From Proteus mirabilis ATCC 29906 (GTDB lineage: Bacteria > Pseudomonadota > Gammaproteobacteria > Enterobacterales > Enterobacteriaceae): a stretch of 64,000 bases of DNA. The stretch spans positions 314,255 to 378,254 of the forward strand of contig NZ_GG668579.1 of the NCBI RefSeq assembly GCF_000160755.1. Direction: 5' to 3'. Made by a program: the position numbers and the translations under genes. Below, piece after piece: positions 46,301 to 55,479 of this stretch (positions are counted from its first letter, which is position 1; every line of letters starts with the position of its first letter). The notes below the pieces were generated by a model. The model was not told the DNA's origin. It did no database searches and was given only the letters and a program-made list of their open reading frames with translations.

Positions 46301-48318
46301 CACCTCGCTATAAAGAAGGCTATGAAAAAGGGATCCACGATCATGATGCTATCGCCATTCTAAAGAAACTTCTACCTGTAGGTGAAAGTGCTGATCTGCT
46401 TCGTTATAACCCAACAGCACGGGCAATTGCTGCTATTTTCTGGGAAAAAGTACAAACTAATGAATACCCAGCATTATGGCCAGAGCGCGCACGAACGGCA
46501 GTGAATATTCAACAACTGTTTCATAATGATGATGCATTAATTGATTTACAGGCAGAAATAGAAGCGGATATCCGCCTATTCCTTACTGATAATCCGATTA
46601 AATGTGGATCTTATGTTCCGATCCAAGCCGCTGAATATTTAAGTTTTGCACTAGCAAGAACACCAATAGAATTGGTTTACAGTAAATATGCCAAAGAGCT
46701 CGTTGTTGCCTTACAAAACCGATTAGAAGCCGCTCATATGTGGATTGATTTTAATCGTTCACAACAAAATTTAGCCTCACGTTATGCACAACGTTGGGCA
46801 TTGATTCAAAATTGGCTACAAGGATTGTGCTCTCAAGCCGATTATGCTCATCTAACCCCTTATATTCCGGGGGCAATTGCCATTATTATGTTAGATAAAA
46901 TCGCCTCTGCACGTTATAGCGAGGTTGATTTATACTTTAAGGTAAACGGATTATTAGGTGAGCATCCTACTATTGAAAATCAAACACTTTCATTGAGTTT
47001 AGATGATTATTTCAGTCGTATGCGCGGACAGCGTAAAACCTTTATTCCCGCCTTTAATCATTATCTGACTTTACGACAAAAAATTGTTCTTGAAGAGCGC
47101 CAGCGTTTAAAACTGGATGAGTTTAAAGCAAAACCTCTCAGTTCATTTGTGCGTAATAAACTGATTAACGATGTCTATTTACCAATTATTGGTGACAATA
47201 TGGCAAAACAGATCGGTGCATTAGGTGAAGGGAAACGCACTGACTTGATGGGATTATTATTAATGATCTCCCCACCAGGTTACGGTAAAACGACCTTAAT
47301 GGAATATGTAGCCGATCGTTTGGGACTGATCTTTATGAAAATAAATGGCCCTGCTTTAGGTCATAATGTTTTGTCATTAGATCCCGAACAAGCGCCAAAC
47401 GCAACAGCAAAACAAGAGCTAGAAAAACTCAATCTTGCCCTTGAGATGGGCAATAATGTGATGTTGTATGTCGATGATATTCAGCATACACACCCTGAAT
47501 TCCTACAAAAATTTATCTCGCTATGTGATGGCACACGCCGTATTGAAGGGGTTTGGAAAGGGAAAACCCGAACCTATGATATGCGTGGTAAAAAATTCTG
47601 TGTGGTGATGGCCGGTAACCCTTATACCGAGTCTGGTGAACTATTTAAGATCCCTGATATGTTAGCTAACCGTGCTGATATCTATAATCTTGGTGAGGTA
47701 TTAGGAGGAATGGATGACGCCTTTGCACTCAGTTATATTGAAAATAGCTTAACCTCTAACTCAGTTCTTGCTCCCCTTGCTTTACGTGATCTAAACGATC
47801 TCTATCTTTTTGTTGATAAAGCCATGGGTAAATCAGTTTCAACCAATTCCCTCAGTTATCCTTATTCGGATGCGGAAATTAATGAAATTGTGATGGTATT
47901 AAAACATCTAATTACTTTGCGTGATGTAATTTTAAAAGTAAATCAACAATATATAGCAAGTGCGGCACAATCCGATAAATATCGTACTGAGCCTGCATTC
48001 CGCTTACAAGGCAGTTATCGCAATATGAACAAATTAAGCGAAAAAGTCTCTGCGGTTATGAATGAGAAAGAAATTGAACGCTTACTCGACGATCACTATC
48101 TTGGCGAAGCCCAATTACTCACAACGGGTGCTGAAGAGAACTTATTAAAACTGGCGGAAATACGTGGCACATTAACCGAACAAGATGCTATTCGTTGGCA
48201 GCAAATCAAAAAAGATTTTATGCGCAACAAAGCATTAGGTGGCGATAATGCTGATATTGGCGATCGCGTAGTGTCACAGTTGGCGAATTTAGTAGAAAGT
48301 GTGCAGAGTTTACGCTAA
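43384..48318 (+). CDS. Giant AAA ATPase, DUF3686 'DNA repair ATPase' family
   Basis: A 1644-residue protein. The first about 430 residues are beta-rich (RIRTENNCQARDIVRVGEWLLFGYNVFLG onward). Residues about 450-880 are long coiled coils rich in Gln and Glu (LSRLLVQLEELESQFSQHDEFLDDI). The C-terminal third holds an AAA domain with Walker A PPGYGKTTL at about 1296 and Walker B NVMLYVDDIQHTHPEF at about 1360, then MAGNPYTESGELFKIPDMLANRADIYNLGE. The DUF3686 family is called DNA repair ATPase in databases without strong proof. The linkage to yqiJ-yqiK suggests a membrane-associated machine. The frame is intact. Confidence 0.82.
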   Translation: MSDIHDTNREQEILDSAVAQGGAYEILRKRLTEQGQQLHVKATELNQHRLAEFGQSQMDIIGRIRIRTENNCQARDIVRVGEWLLFGYNVFLGLKRETHLEDVFSLYRLIDNNGEFDVEAVAYEGTFLNDNRFIQDFTELYTYYKNTQLLQLVERDGKLLASFQIGDRITDVRVFRWSISSDKQRIEYIDNRGERDIALPPAYDFDWIKTQREDTVNGRFPHINILDTVFVETTGGDLTVKCENNTEDGLGIYREAVLDKNQSLDDAQIEYAQTGSLILLKVLPYREENWRYLVYNTLTQSVQRIDAIGQACVQLPEDHGIIFPGGYYLQNGDYKTFDQPMEGMYFRRLRRSPNGEDVLYVFYSPTQGRLALFNYNMIERKLATPLVGHGYAMLEDGKMVLFEGEGEEATRVHPMQVWQTPFYSEEFADKQPPRNGFYGRIGNADLVRGISEILHVAKEIEGSQVSIARYEQLSQQPKSLLDLYYWFNDEHCLGIGPLLKEIAQTSELVLDEYEKVESIRQQSAKSMQEAINRQKSLLSLTLPDSWTDIQQFVDSLNSLNTHHGHLISLREFRYMDLTQLNKMETEITEAQQRVSQATAQFLASDKALQPFKTQLTTFEQQIEKAQNSAQLDVPMNEMAQMSEDLDMLSNLMASLTFEDVTQQTQIIDAISQIYAQLNQSRARLQQKRKSQSSVETVAQFGAQFRLFSQGITNALSLATDPERCEEQLSRLLVQLEELESQFSQHDEFLDDILSKREELLETFEAHKQSLLDDRQRRSQSLLTAANRLLENLQRRTTRLQSQDELNAFFASDPLALKTREIIEKLREINDNVKADDIDARLKSSRDQAIRILRDKTDIFEEGGNVIKLGPRHRFSVNTQELDLTILPKEDKLWLYLTGTDFQEPIDHPELETLRPYWNATLSSESETVYRAEYLAYSIIYAASKRQDGLTLEILKEALSVPEKLEKLVRDFATPRYKEGYEKGIHDHDAIAILKKLLPVGESADLLRYNPTARAIAAIFWEKVQTNEYPALWPERARTAVNIQQLFHNDDALIDLQAEIEADIRLFLTDNPIKCGSYVPIQAAEYLSFALARTPIELVYSKYAKELVVALQNRLEAAHMWIDFNRSQQNLASRYAQRWALIQNWLQGLCSQADYAHLTPYIPGAIAIIMLDKIASARYSEVDLYFKVNGLLGEHPTIENQTLSLSLDDYFSRMRGQRKTFIPAFNHYLTLRQKIVLEERQRLKLDEFKAKPLSSFVRNKLINDVYLPIIGDNMAKQIGALGEGKRTDLMGLLLMISPPGYGKTTLMEYVADRLGLIFMKINGPALGHNVLSLDPEQAPNATAKQELEKLNLALEMGNNVMLYVDDIQHTHPEFLQKFISLCDGTRRIEGVWKGKTRTYDMRGKKFCVVMAGNPYTESGELFKIPDMLANRADIYNLGEVLGGMDDAFALSYIENSLTSNSVLAPLALRDLNDLYLFVDKAMGKSVSTNSLSYPYSDAEINEIVMVLKHLITLRDVILKVNQQYIASAAQSDKYRTEPAFRLQGSYRNMNKLSEKVSAVMNEKEIERLLDDHYLGEAQLLTTGAEENLLKLAEIRGTLTEQDAIRWQQIKKDFMRNKALGGDNADIGDRVVSQLANLVESVQSLR

Positions 48319-48335
48319 AAGAGATAAATTAACCT

Positions 48336-48367
48336 TATTTAGCTCACTTATTTTAGTGGGCTAAATA
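48336..48367. terminator. Hairpin after the ATPase gene
   Basis: TATTTAGC/GCTAAATA forms 8 bp with a further TCACT/AGTGG inside. No T-run, but it is the only strong structure in the 245 bases between the convergent ATPase and yaaU genes, so it is probably a bidirectional terminator or mRNA end. Confidence 0.5.
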
Positions 48368-48563
48368 GGGCATAAATAATGGTTTATAAATTGAGCAACC
48401 CACTCCAAAAATCATTGATTAATTGGAATACTACAACCCATGTACAATCCTTACTAACAATCTTTCTCATTTTTCCATGTTCACGATATGCATCTGTTCA
48501 AGATTAGTGAACAAGGGAATATCGTGAACAGAATATGGTTAAATATTTTTACAATTAAAGGTT

Positions 48564-49886
48564 TTATTTACCACGTCGCATAGGCATTGTTGATGTCTGC
48601 TTTAACGTTAATCCCTTCGTTTCTGGTGCAAACAGTACTGATACCATCATCCCAAACAGAGAAATAGCCGCCCCCACCAGCATTGTGGTATTGATCCCAT
48701 AAGTGGCAATAAAAGCGGGAAGCGCACAGGTGGAAATAACCGTCCCAATACGGCTTATCGACATAATAACCCCCACCGCCGATGCTCGGATATCGGTTGG
48801 AAATAATTCATTCGGATAAAGCCACTGTAAAATGCCAGGTCCTCCCGAGAAAAAAGCGTAGGTAGCAAACGCTAAGATAACGAATAAAATCGGTAAATTC
48901 GGGAATATCCCCAGCGTGAATAATGCTAAAGTCATCATCGCAAAACTACCAATTAACAGTGGGCGCCGCCCCGTTTGGTTTAACCAAAACATCGCAGGAA
49001 TACAACCCAACATAAAAAATAGGCTGATCACGACATTGCCTAATGCCGCACTTCTTCCTGTATCCCATCCTAATAAACCGACAATTTGAGGGCCAAAGGT
49101 ATAAATGGCAAACATCGGGATCACTTGGCAGGTCCAAATTACGGCAACAAAGAGCACAAATGAGAAGTGGCGTTTATTAAATAATTCGATAAAACGGGTC
49201 GTTTTAGCATCTTCTGCTTCAAAGACCACAGGCTCGCCAAAGAGTTTGATCATCATTTCATTACACTCTTTAATACGCCCTTGGCGTATTAACCAAAGCG
49301 GTGATTCAGGGAGATCAAAGCGACCAATTAGAATAATAACGCAAGGAATAAAAGCACTGCCTAACATCCAACGCCAGCCATCTTGGACATCATATAAAAG
49401 ATAACCCACTAAATTGGCACATGTCGCACCGATATACCACATAGCAGCAATAAATCCGACGGCAAAGGCACGTTGCTTTTTATTGGAAAATTCGGTGATC
49501 ATCGAAGTTGCAATAGGATAGTCAGCGCCAATCACAATCCCAATAAGGAAGCGCATCACTAACAACCCTATTGGTGTTGAAACAAACATGGTCGCAATAG
49601 AAATCACCGCAATAGCCACAATATCAACGAGGAACATTTTACGGCGCCCTACTTTGTCACAAATATAGCCAAAAAGTGAGGTACCAATAAAAAGCCCTGC
49701 TAATGTTGCCGCACCAAGCAGACCAATCCATCGCGTATCAAGCTGTAATATAGGTGTTAATTGTTCGAGCGCCACACCAATAATGACTAATACATAACCA
49801 TCAAGAAAAGGGCCGCCACTTCCCCATAACATCACTCGACGATGTACTGAGGTAAAACGAATATCATCAAAGTTTCTGGGCTGCAT
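48564..49886 (-). CDS. yaaU: MFS transporter YaaU
   Basis: A 440-residue sugar-porter-type major facilitator with 12 predicted membrane segments: LWGSGGPFLDGYVLVIIGVALEQL, GYICDKVGRRKMFL (the loop 2-3 signature), PESPLWLIRQGRIKECNEMM and PNELFPTDIRASAVGVIMSISRIGT. It is strikingly similar to E. coli YaaU, which also lies directly after fixX. The substrate is unknown; transport of carnitine or a related betaine is suggested only by location. It follows fixX on the same strand with a weak terminator between them. Confidence 0.9.
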   Translation of the reverse strand: MQPRNFDDIRFTSVHRRVMLWGSGGPFLDGYVLVIIGVALEQLTPILQLDTRWIGLLGAATLAGLFIGTSLFGYICDKVGRRKMFLVDIVAIAVISIATMFVSTPIGLLVMRFLIGIVIGADYPIATSMITEFSNKKQRAFAVGFIAAMWYIGATCANLVGYLLYDVQDGWRWMLGSAFIPCVIILIGRFDLPESPLWLIRQGRIKECNEMMIKLFGEPVVFEAEDAKTTRFIELFNKRHFSFVLFVAVIWTCQVIPMFAIYTFGPQIVGLLGWDTGRSAALGNVVISLFFMLGCIPAMFWLNQTGRRPLLIGSFAMMTLALFTLGIFPNLPILFVILAFATYAFFSGGPGILQWLYPNELFPTDIRASAVGVIMSISRIGTVISTCALPAFIATYGINTTMLVGAAISLFGMMVSVLFAPETKGLTLKQTSTMPMRRGK

Positions 49887-49920
49887 GACTGCGTCCTAGT
49901 CTATTTTTTAACCAAAGAAA

Positions 49921-49953
49921 GAAAAGCTCCCAGGCCGGAGACAGCGCTGGGAG
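49921..49953 (-). terminator. Partial terminator fixX-yaaU
   Basis: On (-), CTCCCAG pairs with CTGGGAG across 13 bases, followed by CTTTTC. It sits between fixX and yaaU and may lower yaaU expression. Confidence 0.6.
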
Positions 49954-49968
49954 AAAAGTAGCGATACA

Positions 49969-50256
49969 TCATCCGTAACGATATTCCACGCCAAACGTTC
50001 CGCGTGGGTATTCCCATTTTTCAAGCGCACTGTCTAAACCGAGAATTCGACAGGTTCCACACTCTAAGCACCCTGCATAATCAAAGCTGACGCTACCATC
50101 TTGTTGTTTTTTATAAAGACCCGCAGGACAAGCTTTTACCAGTGTGTCTAATACTTGCATATCAGGTTGCTGTTTAATGATGATATGTGGATTTTCTTCA
50201 TCGACATTAAATTTATTGATGCCCAATTTGACATCGACATTTACAGGAGAACTCAT
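49969..50256 (-). CDS. fixX: Ferredoxin-like protein FixX
   Basis: A 95-residue protein matching E. coli FixX nearly throughout: SSPVNVDVKLGINKFNVDEE, KACPAGLYKK, FDYAGCLECGTCRILG and WEYPRGTFGVEYRYG. The cysteines CxxC..C can hold one iron-sulphur cluster, which hands electrons to FixC. The start at 50256 overlaps the fixC stop by 4 bases (ATGA) and gives the same length as in E. coli; a longer frame to 50301 lies inside fixC and is ignored. Confidence 0.93.
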   Translation of the reverse strand: MSSPVNVDVKLGINKFNVDEENPHIIIKQQPDMQVLDTLVKACPAGLYKKQQDGSVSFDYAGCLECGTCRILGLDSALEKWEYPRGTFGVEYRYG

Positions 50257-51545
50257 ATTGCTTTTACTCCTTTGATCCCATCTTTTATTAAATTCATCCA
50301 CCCCACTTTTTTGCTATGACGCATGATGGTTTTACGCATCGGTACAGGGGCATCATCGGTGACAGTAAAGAGATCTTTTGCAATACCAACCACCATGTCA
50401 GGATAAGCAGTAAACATACGCGGATTATCTAGTAAATCAGGCATACGTTGATATGCTTTCATATCGCGCAAAGGCCCCTGTGCTAAATGGTTGAGATACT
50501 CATTAAGGGTTTGTTTACTAAAATCATTTTTTGCCATTGCTGAAAGCACCGTTTTTGCAGCAGCTTCCCCTGATGCCATGGCTAAATCCATCCCTCTAAT
50601 GGTAAAGCCTAGATTCATACACATGCCTGCCGCATCTCCTGCTATCAAAACACCATCACGAACAAGTTCGTGTTGCATTCGCAACCCTGCCTCAGGTACC
50701 ACATGGGCGCTATATTCCACCATTTTTCCATCAGCAATCAGCGGTGCTACAACGGGGTGTTGTTTAAAATCTTCTAGCATTTGTGGAACCGATTTTTTGG
50801 CATCTTTAATATGGTGAAGCCCACAGACAAGCCCCAAAGAAAGCGTCGTTTTATTGGTATATAAAAAACCGCCCCCCATTAGCCCATCGGTAGGAAAGCC
50901 GGCAAATAACCAAGCCACACCTTCGTTATCTTTTAGGTTAAAACGATCTTTAATGACACTTTCAGGCAGTTCGATGATCTCTTTTACGCCCACGGCAACA
51001 TTTTCAGCTGCAACTCGTTTTGTCATGCCTAACTGTTCAGCCAAAAGTGAGTTCACACCATCAGCCAAAATCACCGCTTTGGCTTCTAATACATCACCAT
51101 CTGCTTCTACACCGACAATTTTACCGTCACGCTCAACTAACTTATCAACACGAATGCCCGTGATACACTGGGCGCCTGCATCTTCGGCTTGCGCCATTAG
51201 CCATTGATCAAATTCACCACGTAATACAGACCAAGAGGCATGATTAGGGTTATGCGTTTCAGCGTTTTGATAGTCGATAGTCATAGCCCCTGTTTGTGTC
51301 ATAAATGACAGTTTTTCATGGGTGATCACCCGCTCAACCGGAGCCTGTTGCGCAAATTCAGGAATGATGCGCTCAAGGGTATGGGCATATAGACGACCAC
51401 CCGTTACATTTTTTCCGCCGGCGTAGTTCCCTCTTTCTATTAGCAATACCTGCGCACCTTCTCTGGCTAAAACAAGTGCAGCCACAGAGCCCGCTAATCC
51501 TGCGCCAACAATAATGGCATCGAAAATATCTTCGGAATCGGACAT
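50253..51545 (-). CDS. fixC: FixC flavoprotein oxidoreductase
   Basis: A 430-residue FAD protein of the ETF-quinone oxidoreductase-like family. DAIIVGAGLAGSVAALVLAREGAQVLLIERG is the FAD-binding Rossmann motif, and GDAAGMCMNLGFTIRGMDLAMASGEAAAKT the second FAD-contact. With FixX it should pass electrons between a quinone or another donor and the FixAB flavoprotein, to serve reduction of crotonobetainyl-CoA without oxygen. The third gene of fixABCX, with a 55-base gap to fixB containing CTGGAGATG. Confidence 0.93.
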   Translation of the reverse strand: MSDSEDIFDAIIVGAGLAGSVAALVLAREGAQVLLIERGNYAGGKNVTGGRLYAHTLERIIPEFAQQAPVERVITHEKLSFMTQTGAMTIDYQNAETHNPNHASWSVLRGEFDQWLMAQAEDAGAQCITGIRVDKLVERDGKIVGVEADGDVLEAKAVILADGVNSLLAEQLGMTKRVAAENVAVGVKEIIELPESVIKDRFNLKDNEGVAWLFAGFPTDGLMGGGFLYTNKTTLSLGLVCGLHHIKDAKKSVPQMLEDFKQHPVVAPLIADGKMVEYSAHVVPEAGLRMQHELVRDGVLIAGDAAGMCMNLGFTIRGMDLAMASGEAAAKTVLSAMAKNDFSKQTLNEYLNHLAQGPLRDMKAYQRMPDLLDNPRMFTAYPDMVVGIAKDLFTVTDDAPVPMRKTIMRHSKKVGWMNLIKDGIKGVKAI

Positions 51546-51600
51546 AACATCTCCAGAACTTGCAAATAAAGCAGAGAAGTTATCTTCTCTGCTGACTAAA

Positions 51601-52539
51601 TCAGTTAGATAGTTGACGGGTAAGTGCAGGCAAAATCTTCATTACATCACCGACAATGCCATAGTCAGCAAATTGGAAGATAGGTGCATTTTTATCTTTG
51701 TTGATCGCCATAATGGTTTGTGATCCATTTGCACCAACCATATGTTGGATTTGCCCTGAAATACCTACCGCCAAATACAGATCTGGCTTAAGCATCAGGT
51801 TAGAAATGCCAACATAACGCTCATGCTCCATCCATTTTTCATTTTCAGCCACAGGGCGGGAGCAGGCGATTTCAGCCCCAATCTCTTTTGCTAACTCTTC
51901 TGCAATAGCAATATTTTCTTTACTGCCAATACCTCGACCAACACTGACCACAAAACGGGCTTTATCCAGATCGACGGCATTGATTTTTCTTGGCTGAATA
52001 GACTGGCAAATAATGCTTTGTGAAGGGGCAATCCATGCTACTTTTTGTGCCGTACCCGTAGCCTGTGTTTCTGATGCAACGTCAAAAGCACCAGTGCTTG
52101 CGGTAACAACACAATAAGGTGTTGTTAATGTTTCATCACCAAAGGCAAGTCCACCGTAAACCATATGTTTTGCCACTAATGCATCATTTTGGGTACTTAA
52201 TGATTGTGCATCATTTGATACTACCGCGGCTAAACGGTGACCTAAACGAGCGGCAAATAATTTGCCACGACGCGTATTCGGCAGTAAGACCAAGCCGGCA
52301 TCGCTATGTGATTTAATGGTTTCAACGATACTTTGTGCATAATCTTCCATAATGCGATCATCAGGTTTACCTTCTAATTGGAAAACCGCTGTCGCCCCTA
52401 ATTTAAAGGCAGCGATGCTTTGCTCATCATTAAAGGTAAAGACATTGATTGATTGACCTAATGAAGAAGCACCTCCCATTAATTCTGGTAAAGGGGAAAG
52501 TACATCACTCAACACCCAAACAGTTGAAAACTGGCTCAT
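51601..52539 (-). CDS. fixB: Electron transfer flavoprotein alpha-like subunit FixB
   Basis: A 312-residue ETF-alpha: [43 protein letters not shown], and the C-terminal FAD-binding part [37 protein letters not shown] with [40 protein letters not shown]. It pairs with FixA (12 bases upstream) as a heterodimer holding FAD. All family signatures are present. Expected to donate electrons to the caiA-encoded reductase. Confidence 0.94.
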   Translation of the reverse strand: MSQFSTVWVLSDVLSPLPELMGGASSLGQSINVFTFNDEQSIAAFKLGATAVFQLEGKPDDRIMEDYAQSIVETIKSHSDAGLVLLPNTRRGKLFAARLGHRLAAVVSNDAQSLSTQNDALVAKHMVYGGLAFGDETLTTPYCVVTASTGAFDVASETQATGTAQKVAWIAPSQSIICQSIQPRKINAVDLDKARFVVSVGRGIGSKENIAIAEELAKEIGAEIACSRPVAENEKWMEHERYVGISNLMLKPDLYLAVGISGQIQHMVGANGSQTIMAINKDKNAPIFQFADYGIVGDVMKILPALTRQLSN

Positions 52540-52550
52540 AACTCCCCCTA

Positions 52551-53324
52551 TTACTTAATAATTTTTCGTAAATATTCTGCAAATTCAGCAATTTGATCAT
52601 CGCCATCACCTTCAATAATGATGCGCTGACGTACTTTTTGTTTCGGTGCTAACACGGTTTGCTCTGAACGTGGTGTTATGGGCTCTAAACCAAGATCGGC
52701 CACACTCCATTGTTGAACCGGCTTTTTAGCGGCACCTAAAATGGCTTTCATGGATGGAATTTGTGGAGAGTTGATATCGGTAGAAACGGCAATCACCGCA
52801 GGTAAGGTGATAGTAAGCGTTTCAATTTCGTTTTCTAATTCGCGTTCAACGGTGATGGAATCAGTTGTAATAGAAACAATTTTATTAACCCCATTAATGG
52901 CAGGAATATTCAAGATCTCCCCCACCAGCAAACTCACTTGTTGGGAACTTAGATCTGCCGAGCCATCACCACATAAGATAAGATCGTACCCCTGCTTAGT
53001 TGCAGCTGCTGCAAGCACTGTCGCCGTTTGATAAGGAAGAGAAGCTTCCAATTGCTCATCAACCACCACCACGAGATCATCAGCACCACGAGATAACACA
53101 TCTTTACGTGCTTTAGCGTTAGTCAGCGCGTTACCACCTACGCTCATTGCCGTGATTTGAATACCATCAAGTTGTGTTTTTAACTGATTTGCCGCTTCAA
53201 TCGCATTTAAATCATATTGGCTAATTTTGTTATTGGCGCGCGAAAAATCGAGTGAACCATCGGCATTATTGACCACAATATCCTGTTCATCGGGAACACT
53301 CTTGTAACATGTAATAATCTTCAT
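52551..53324 (-). CDS. fixA: Electron transfer flavoprotein beta-like subunit FixA
   Basis: A 257-residue ETF-beta: [54 protein letters not shown] (AMP/FAD-contact) and [20 protein letters not shown] (the family signature). The start at 53324 is chosen because it follows AGGAGATGTA and gives the E. coli length; the frame extends 10 codons further without support. First gene of fixABCX, facing the cai operon across the intergenic region that carries the CaiF-type boxes. Confidence 0.94.
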   Translation of the reverse strand: MKIITCYKSVPDEQDIVVNNADGSLDFSRANNKISQYDLNAIEAANQLKTQLDGIQITAMSVGGNALTNAKARKDVLSRGADDLVVVVDEQLEASLPYQTATVLAAAATKQGYDLILCGDGSADLSSQQVSLLVGEILNIPAINGVNKIVSITTDSITVERELENEIETLTITLPAVIAVSTDINSPQIPSMKAILGAAKKPVQQWSVADLGLEPITPRSEQTVLAPKQKVRQRIIIEGDGDDQIAEFAEYLRKIIK

Positions 53325-53395
53325 TACATCTCCTGAAATTAATAAATATGTCATTTACTCTGGCAATGTAATATACAATTAACACAATTAAATGA

Positions 53396-53605
53396 TTAAG
53401 AAATTAAATCCAGATCACCAATATTGAAGATTATTAAATAAGAGATGGATAGCGTTCAATATTGCTAAATACATCACCAATATTGAAATTAAATTTAATT
53501 AAAGTGATTAACTTTCAATATTGTTAACTGGATCAACAATATTGAACATAATAAGAAATGAGTTATTTAATATTCAATATTGCCACAAAGATCAACAATA
53601 TTGAA
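53396..53605. promoter_or_regulatory. Four CaiF-type boxes at an exact 59-bp period
   Basis: Three complete sites read TTCAATATTG, 13 bases, CAATATTGAA: 53455-53487, 53514-53546 and 53573-53605. A fourth (53396-53428) has a perfect right arm and a decayed left arm. Centres are at 53412, 53471, 53530 and 53589, always 59 apart. Two 11-bp inverted repeats with a 13-bp spacer is the published form of the CaiF site in E. coli. Repeats and spacing are seen directly; CaiF binding is inferred. Confidence 0.8.
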
Positions 53606-53716
53606 AGAGCGAATATAACACATTTATTACAAACCTAAATATAGTCTTATTTATCAATTAATTAAAATGAAAACAAAAGGTTATAAACCGTAACATAAAA
53701 TCGACAAAAAGAATAG

Positions 53717-53732
53717 TGTGAAGTGAATAACA
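53717..53732. promoter_or_regulatory. Possible CRP site in the fix-cai region
   Basis: TGTGA, six bases, TAACA matches 9 of 10 conserved CRP positions (consensus TGTGA-N6-TCACA). The E. coli cai operon needs CRP, so the position between CaiF-type boxes and caiT is sensible. AT-rich context makes chance likely enough to keep confidence low. Confidence 0.35.
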
Positions 53733-53922
53733 GAATGGAACATTAATAATATCCATTATTCTTCTTCATTAATGATTTTATAAATTAGCCAATCGGCTTG
53801 TTTTTTGATTATGATAAAAACCAATTAATGGAATATATAGGATCTAACTAAAAGAGTTTATTCGAAATTAGGAATTAACACTTATTAAACTTCTGCGCTA
53901 AATATATTTGGAAAATTTACCT

Positions 53923-55437
53923 ATGAGCAAAGATAATAAAAAGGCAGGAATAGAACCGAAGGTTTTTTTTCCGCCATTAATCATTGTTGGTATTTTATGC
54001 TGGTTAACGGTACGCGATCTTGATGCTTCAAATGAAGTGATCAATGCCGTTTTCAGCTATGTTACCAATGTCTGGGGTTGGGCCTTCGAATGGTATATGG
54101 TGATCATGTTTGGGGGCTGGTTCTGGTTGGTTTTTGGACGTTATGCCAAAAAACGCCTGGGCGATGAGAAACCAGAATTTAGTACGGCAAGCTGGATCTT
54201 TATGATGTTTGCTTCTTGTACATCAGCGGCTGTGCTGTTTTGGGGCTCAATTGAAATATACTACTACATTTCAAGTCCTCCTTTCGGTATGGAAGGTTAC
54301 TCCGCGCCAGCCAAAGAGATAGGGTTAGCTTACAGCTTATTCCACTGGGGCCCGCTACCTTGGGCAACCTATAGTTTCCTGTCTGTCGCCTTCGCTTACT
54401 TCTTTTTTGTACGCAAAATGGAAGTGATCCGCCCAAGTAGCACTTTAACGCCATTAGTGGGTGAAAAACACGTTAATGGTTTATTTGGTACTGTCGTCGA
54501 CAATTTCTATTTAGTCGCTTTGATCCTAGCAATGGGCACCAGCCTTGGGCTTGCAACGCCTTTGGTAACTGAATGTATTCAATACTTATTTGGTATTCCT
54601 CACACTCTACAATTAGATGCCATTATTATCTCTTGCTGGATCTTACTCAACGCTATTTGTGTGGCATTTGGTCTACAAAAAGGGGTAAAAATCGCCAGTG
54701 ATGTGCGTACTTACCTGAGCTTCTTAATGTTAGGTTGGGTATTTATCGTGGGTGGTGCCAGCTTTATTGTCAATTACTTCACAGATTCTGTGGGTACATT
54801 GCTGATGTATATGCCACGTATGTTGTTTTACACCGATCCTATTGGTAAAGGGGGTTTTCCTCAGGCTTGGACTGTCTTCTATTGGGCTTGGTGGGTTATT
54901 TACGCCATTCAAATGAGTATCTTCTTAGCGCGTATTTCTAAAGGTCGTACTGTTCGTGAATTATGTTTAGGAATGGTATCAGGTTTAACCGCAGGAACTT
55001 GGCTGATTTGGACTATTCTGGGGGGTAACACTTTACAACTGATTGACCAAAATATCCTTAATATTCCGCAACTGATTGATCAATATGGTGTGCCACGCGC
55101 CATTATCGAAACATGGGCCGCTTTACCCCTCAGTACAGCAACCATGTGGGGCTTCTTTATTCTCTGCTTTATCGCCACCGTCACTTTAATCAATGCCTGC
55201 TCTTACACACTAGCAATGTCAACTTGTCGCTCCATGAAAGAAGGGGCTGAACCACCATTATTGGTACGCATCGGCTGGTCTGTATTAGTCGGTATTATCG
55301 GCATTATTTTACTAGCATTAGGCGGCTTAAAACCGATCCAAACCGCCATTATTGCCGGAGGATGCCCACTATTTTTCGTCAATATCATGGTCACCTTGTC
55401 CTTTATAAAAGATGCCAAAGTGCACTGGAAAGATTGA
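53923..55437 (+). CDS. caiT: L-carnitine/gamma-butyrobetaine antiporter CaiT
   Basis: A 504-residue betaine/choline/carnitine transporter. As far as I can recall it is the same protein as P. mirabilis CaiT used for crystal structures: [63 protein letters not shown] and [21 protein letters not shown] (the tryptophan substrate box). It exchanges carnitine for gamma-butyrobetaine without ions. The start at 53923 gives the known N-terminus MSKDNKKAG; 53908 is also in frame but gives five extra residues. First gene of caiTABCDE. Confidence 0.95.
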   Translation: MSKDNKKAGIEPKVFFPPLIIVGILCWLTVRDLDASNEVINAVFSYVTNVWGWAFEWYMVIMFGGWFWLVFGRYAKKRLGDEKPEFSTASWIFMMFASCTSAAVLFWGSIEIYYYISSPPFGMEGYSAPAKEIGLAYSLFHWGPLPWATYSFLSVAFAYFFFVRKMEVIRPSSTLTPLVGEKHVNGLFGTVVDNFYLVALILAMGTSLGLATPLVTECIQYLFGIPHTLQLDAIIISCWILLNAICVAFGLQKGVKIASDVRTYLSFLMLGWVFIVGGASFIVNYFTDSVGTLLMYMPRMLFYTDPIGKGGFPQAWTVFYWAWWVIYAIQMSIFLARISKGRTVRELCLGMVSGLTAGTWLIWTILGGNTLQLIDQNILNIPQLIDQYGVPRAIIETWAALPLSTATMWGFFILCFIATVTLINACSYTLAMSTCRSMKEGAEPPLLVRIGWSVLVGIIGIILLALGGLKPIQTAIIAGGCPLFFVNIMVTLSFIKDAKVHWKD

Positions 55438-55479
55438 TCTCCCTATACGCAAAAAATGACACATTAAGAGGTTATTAAC

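Noticed and set aside
53396..53605. Regular repeats resembling a CRISPR
   Set aside because: The repeated words are inverted pairs with the CaiF spacing, between the two operons CaiF controls.
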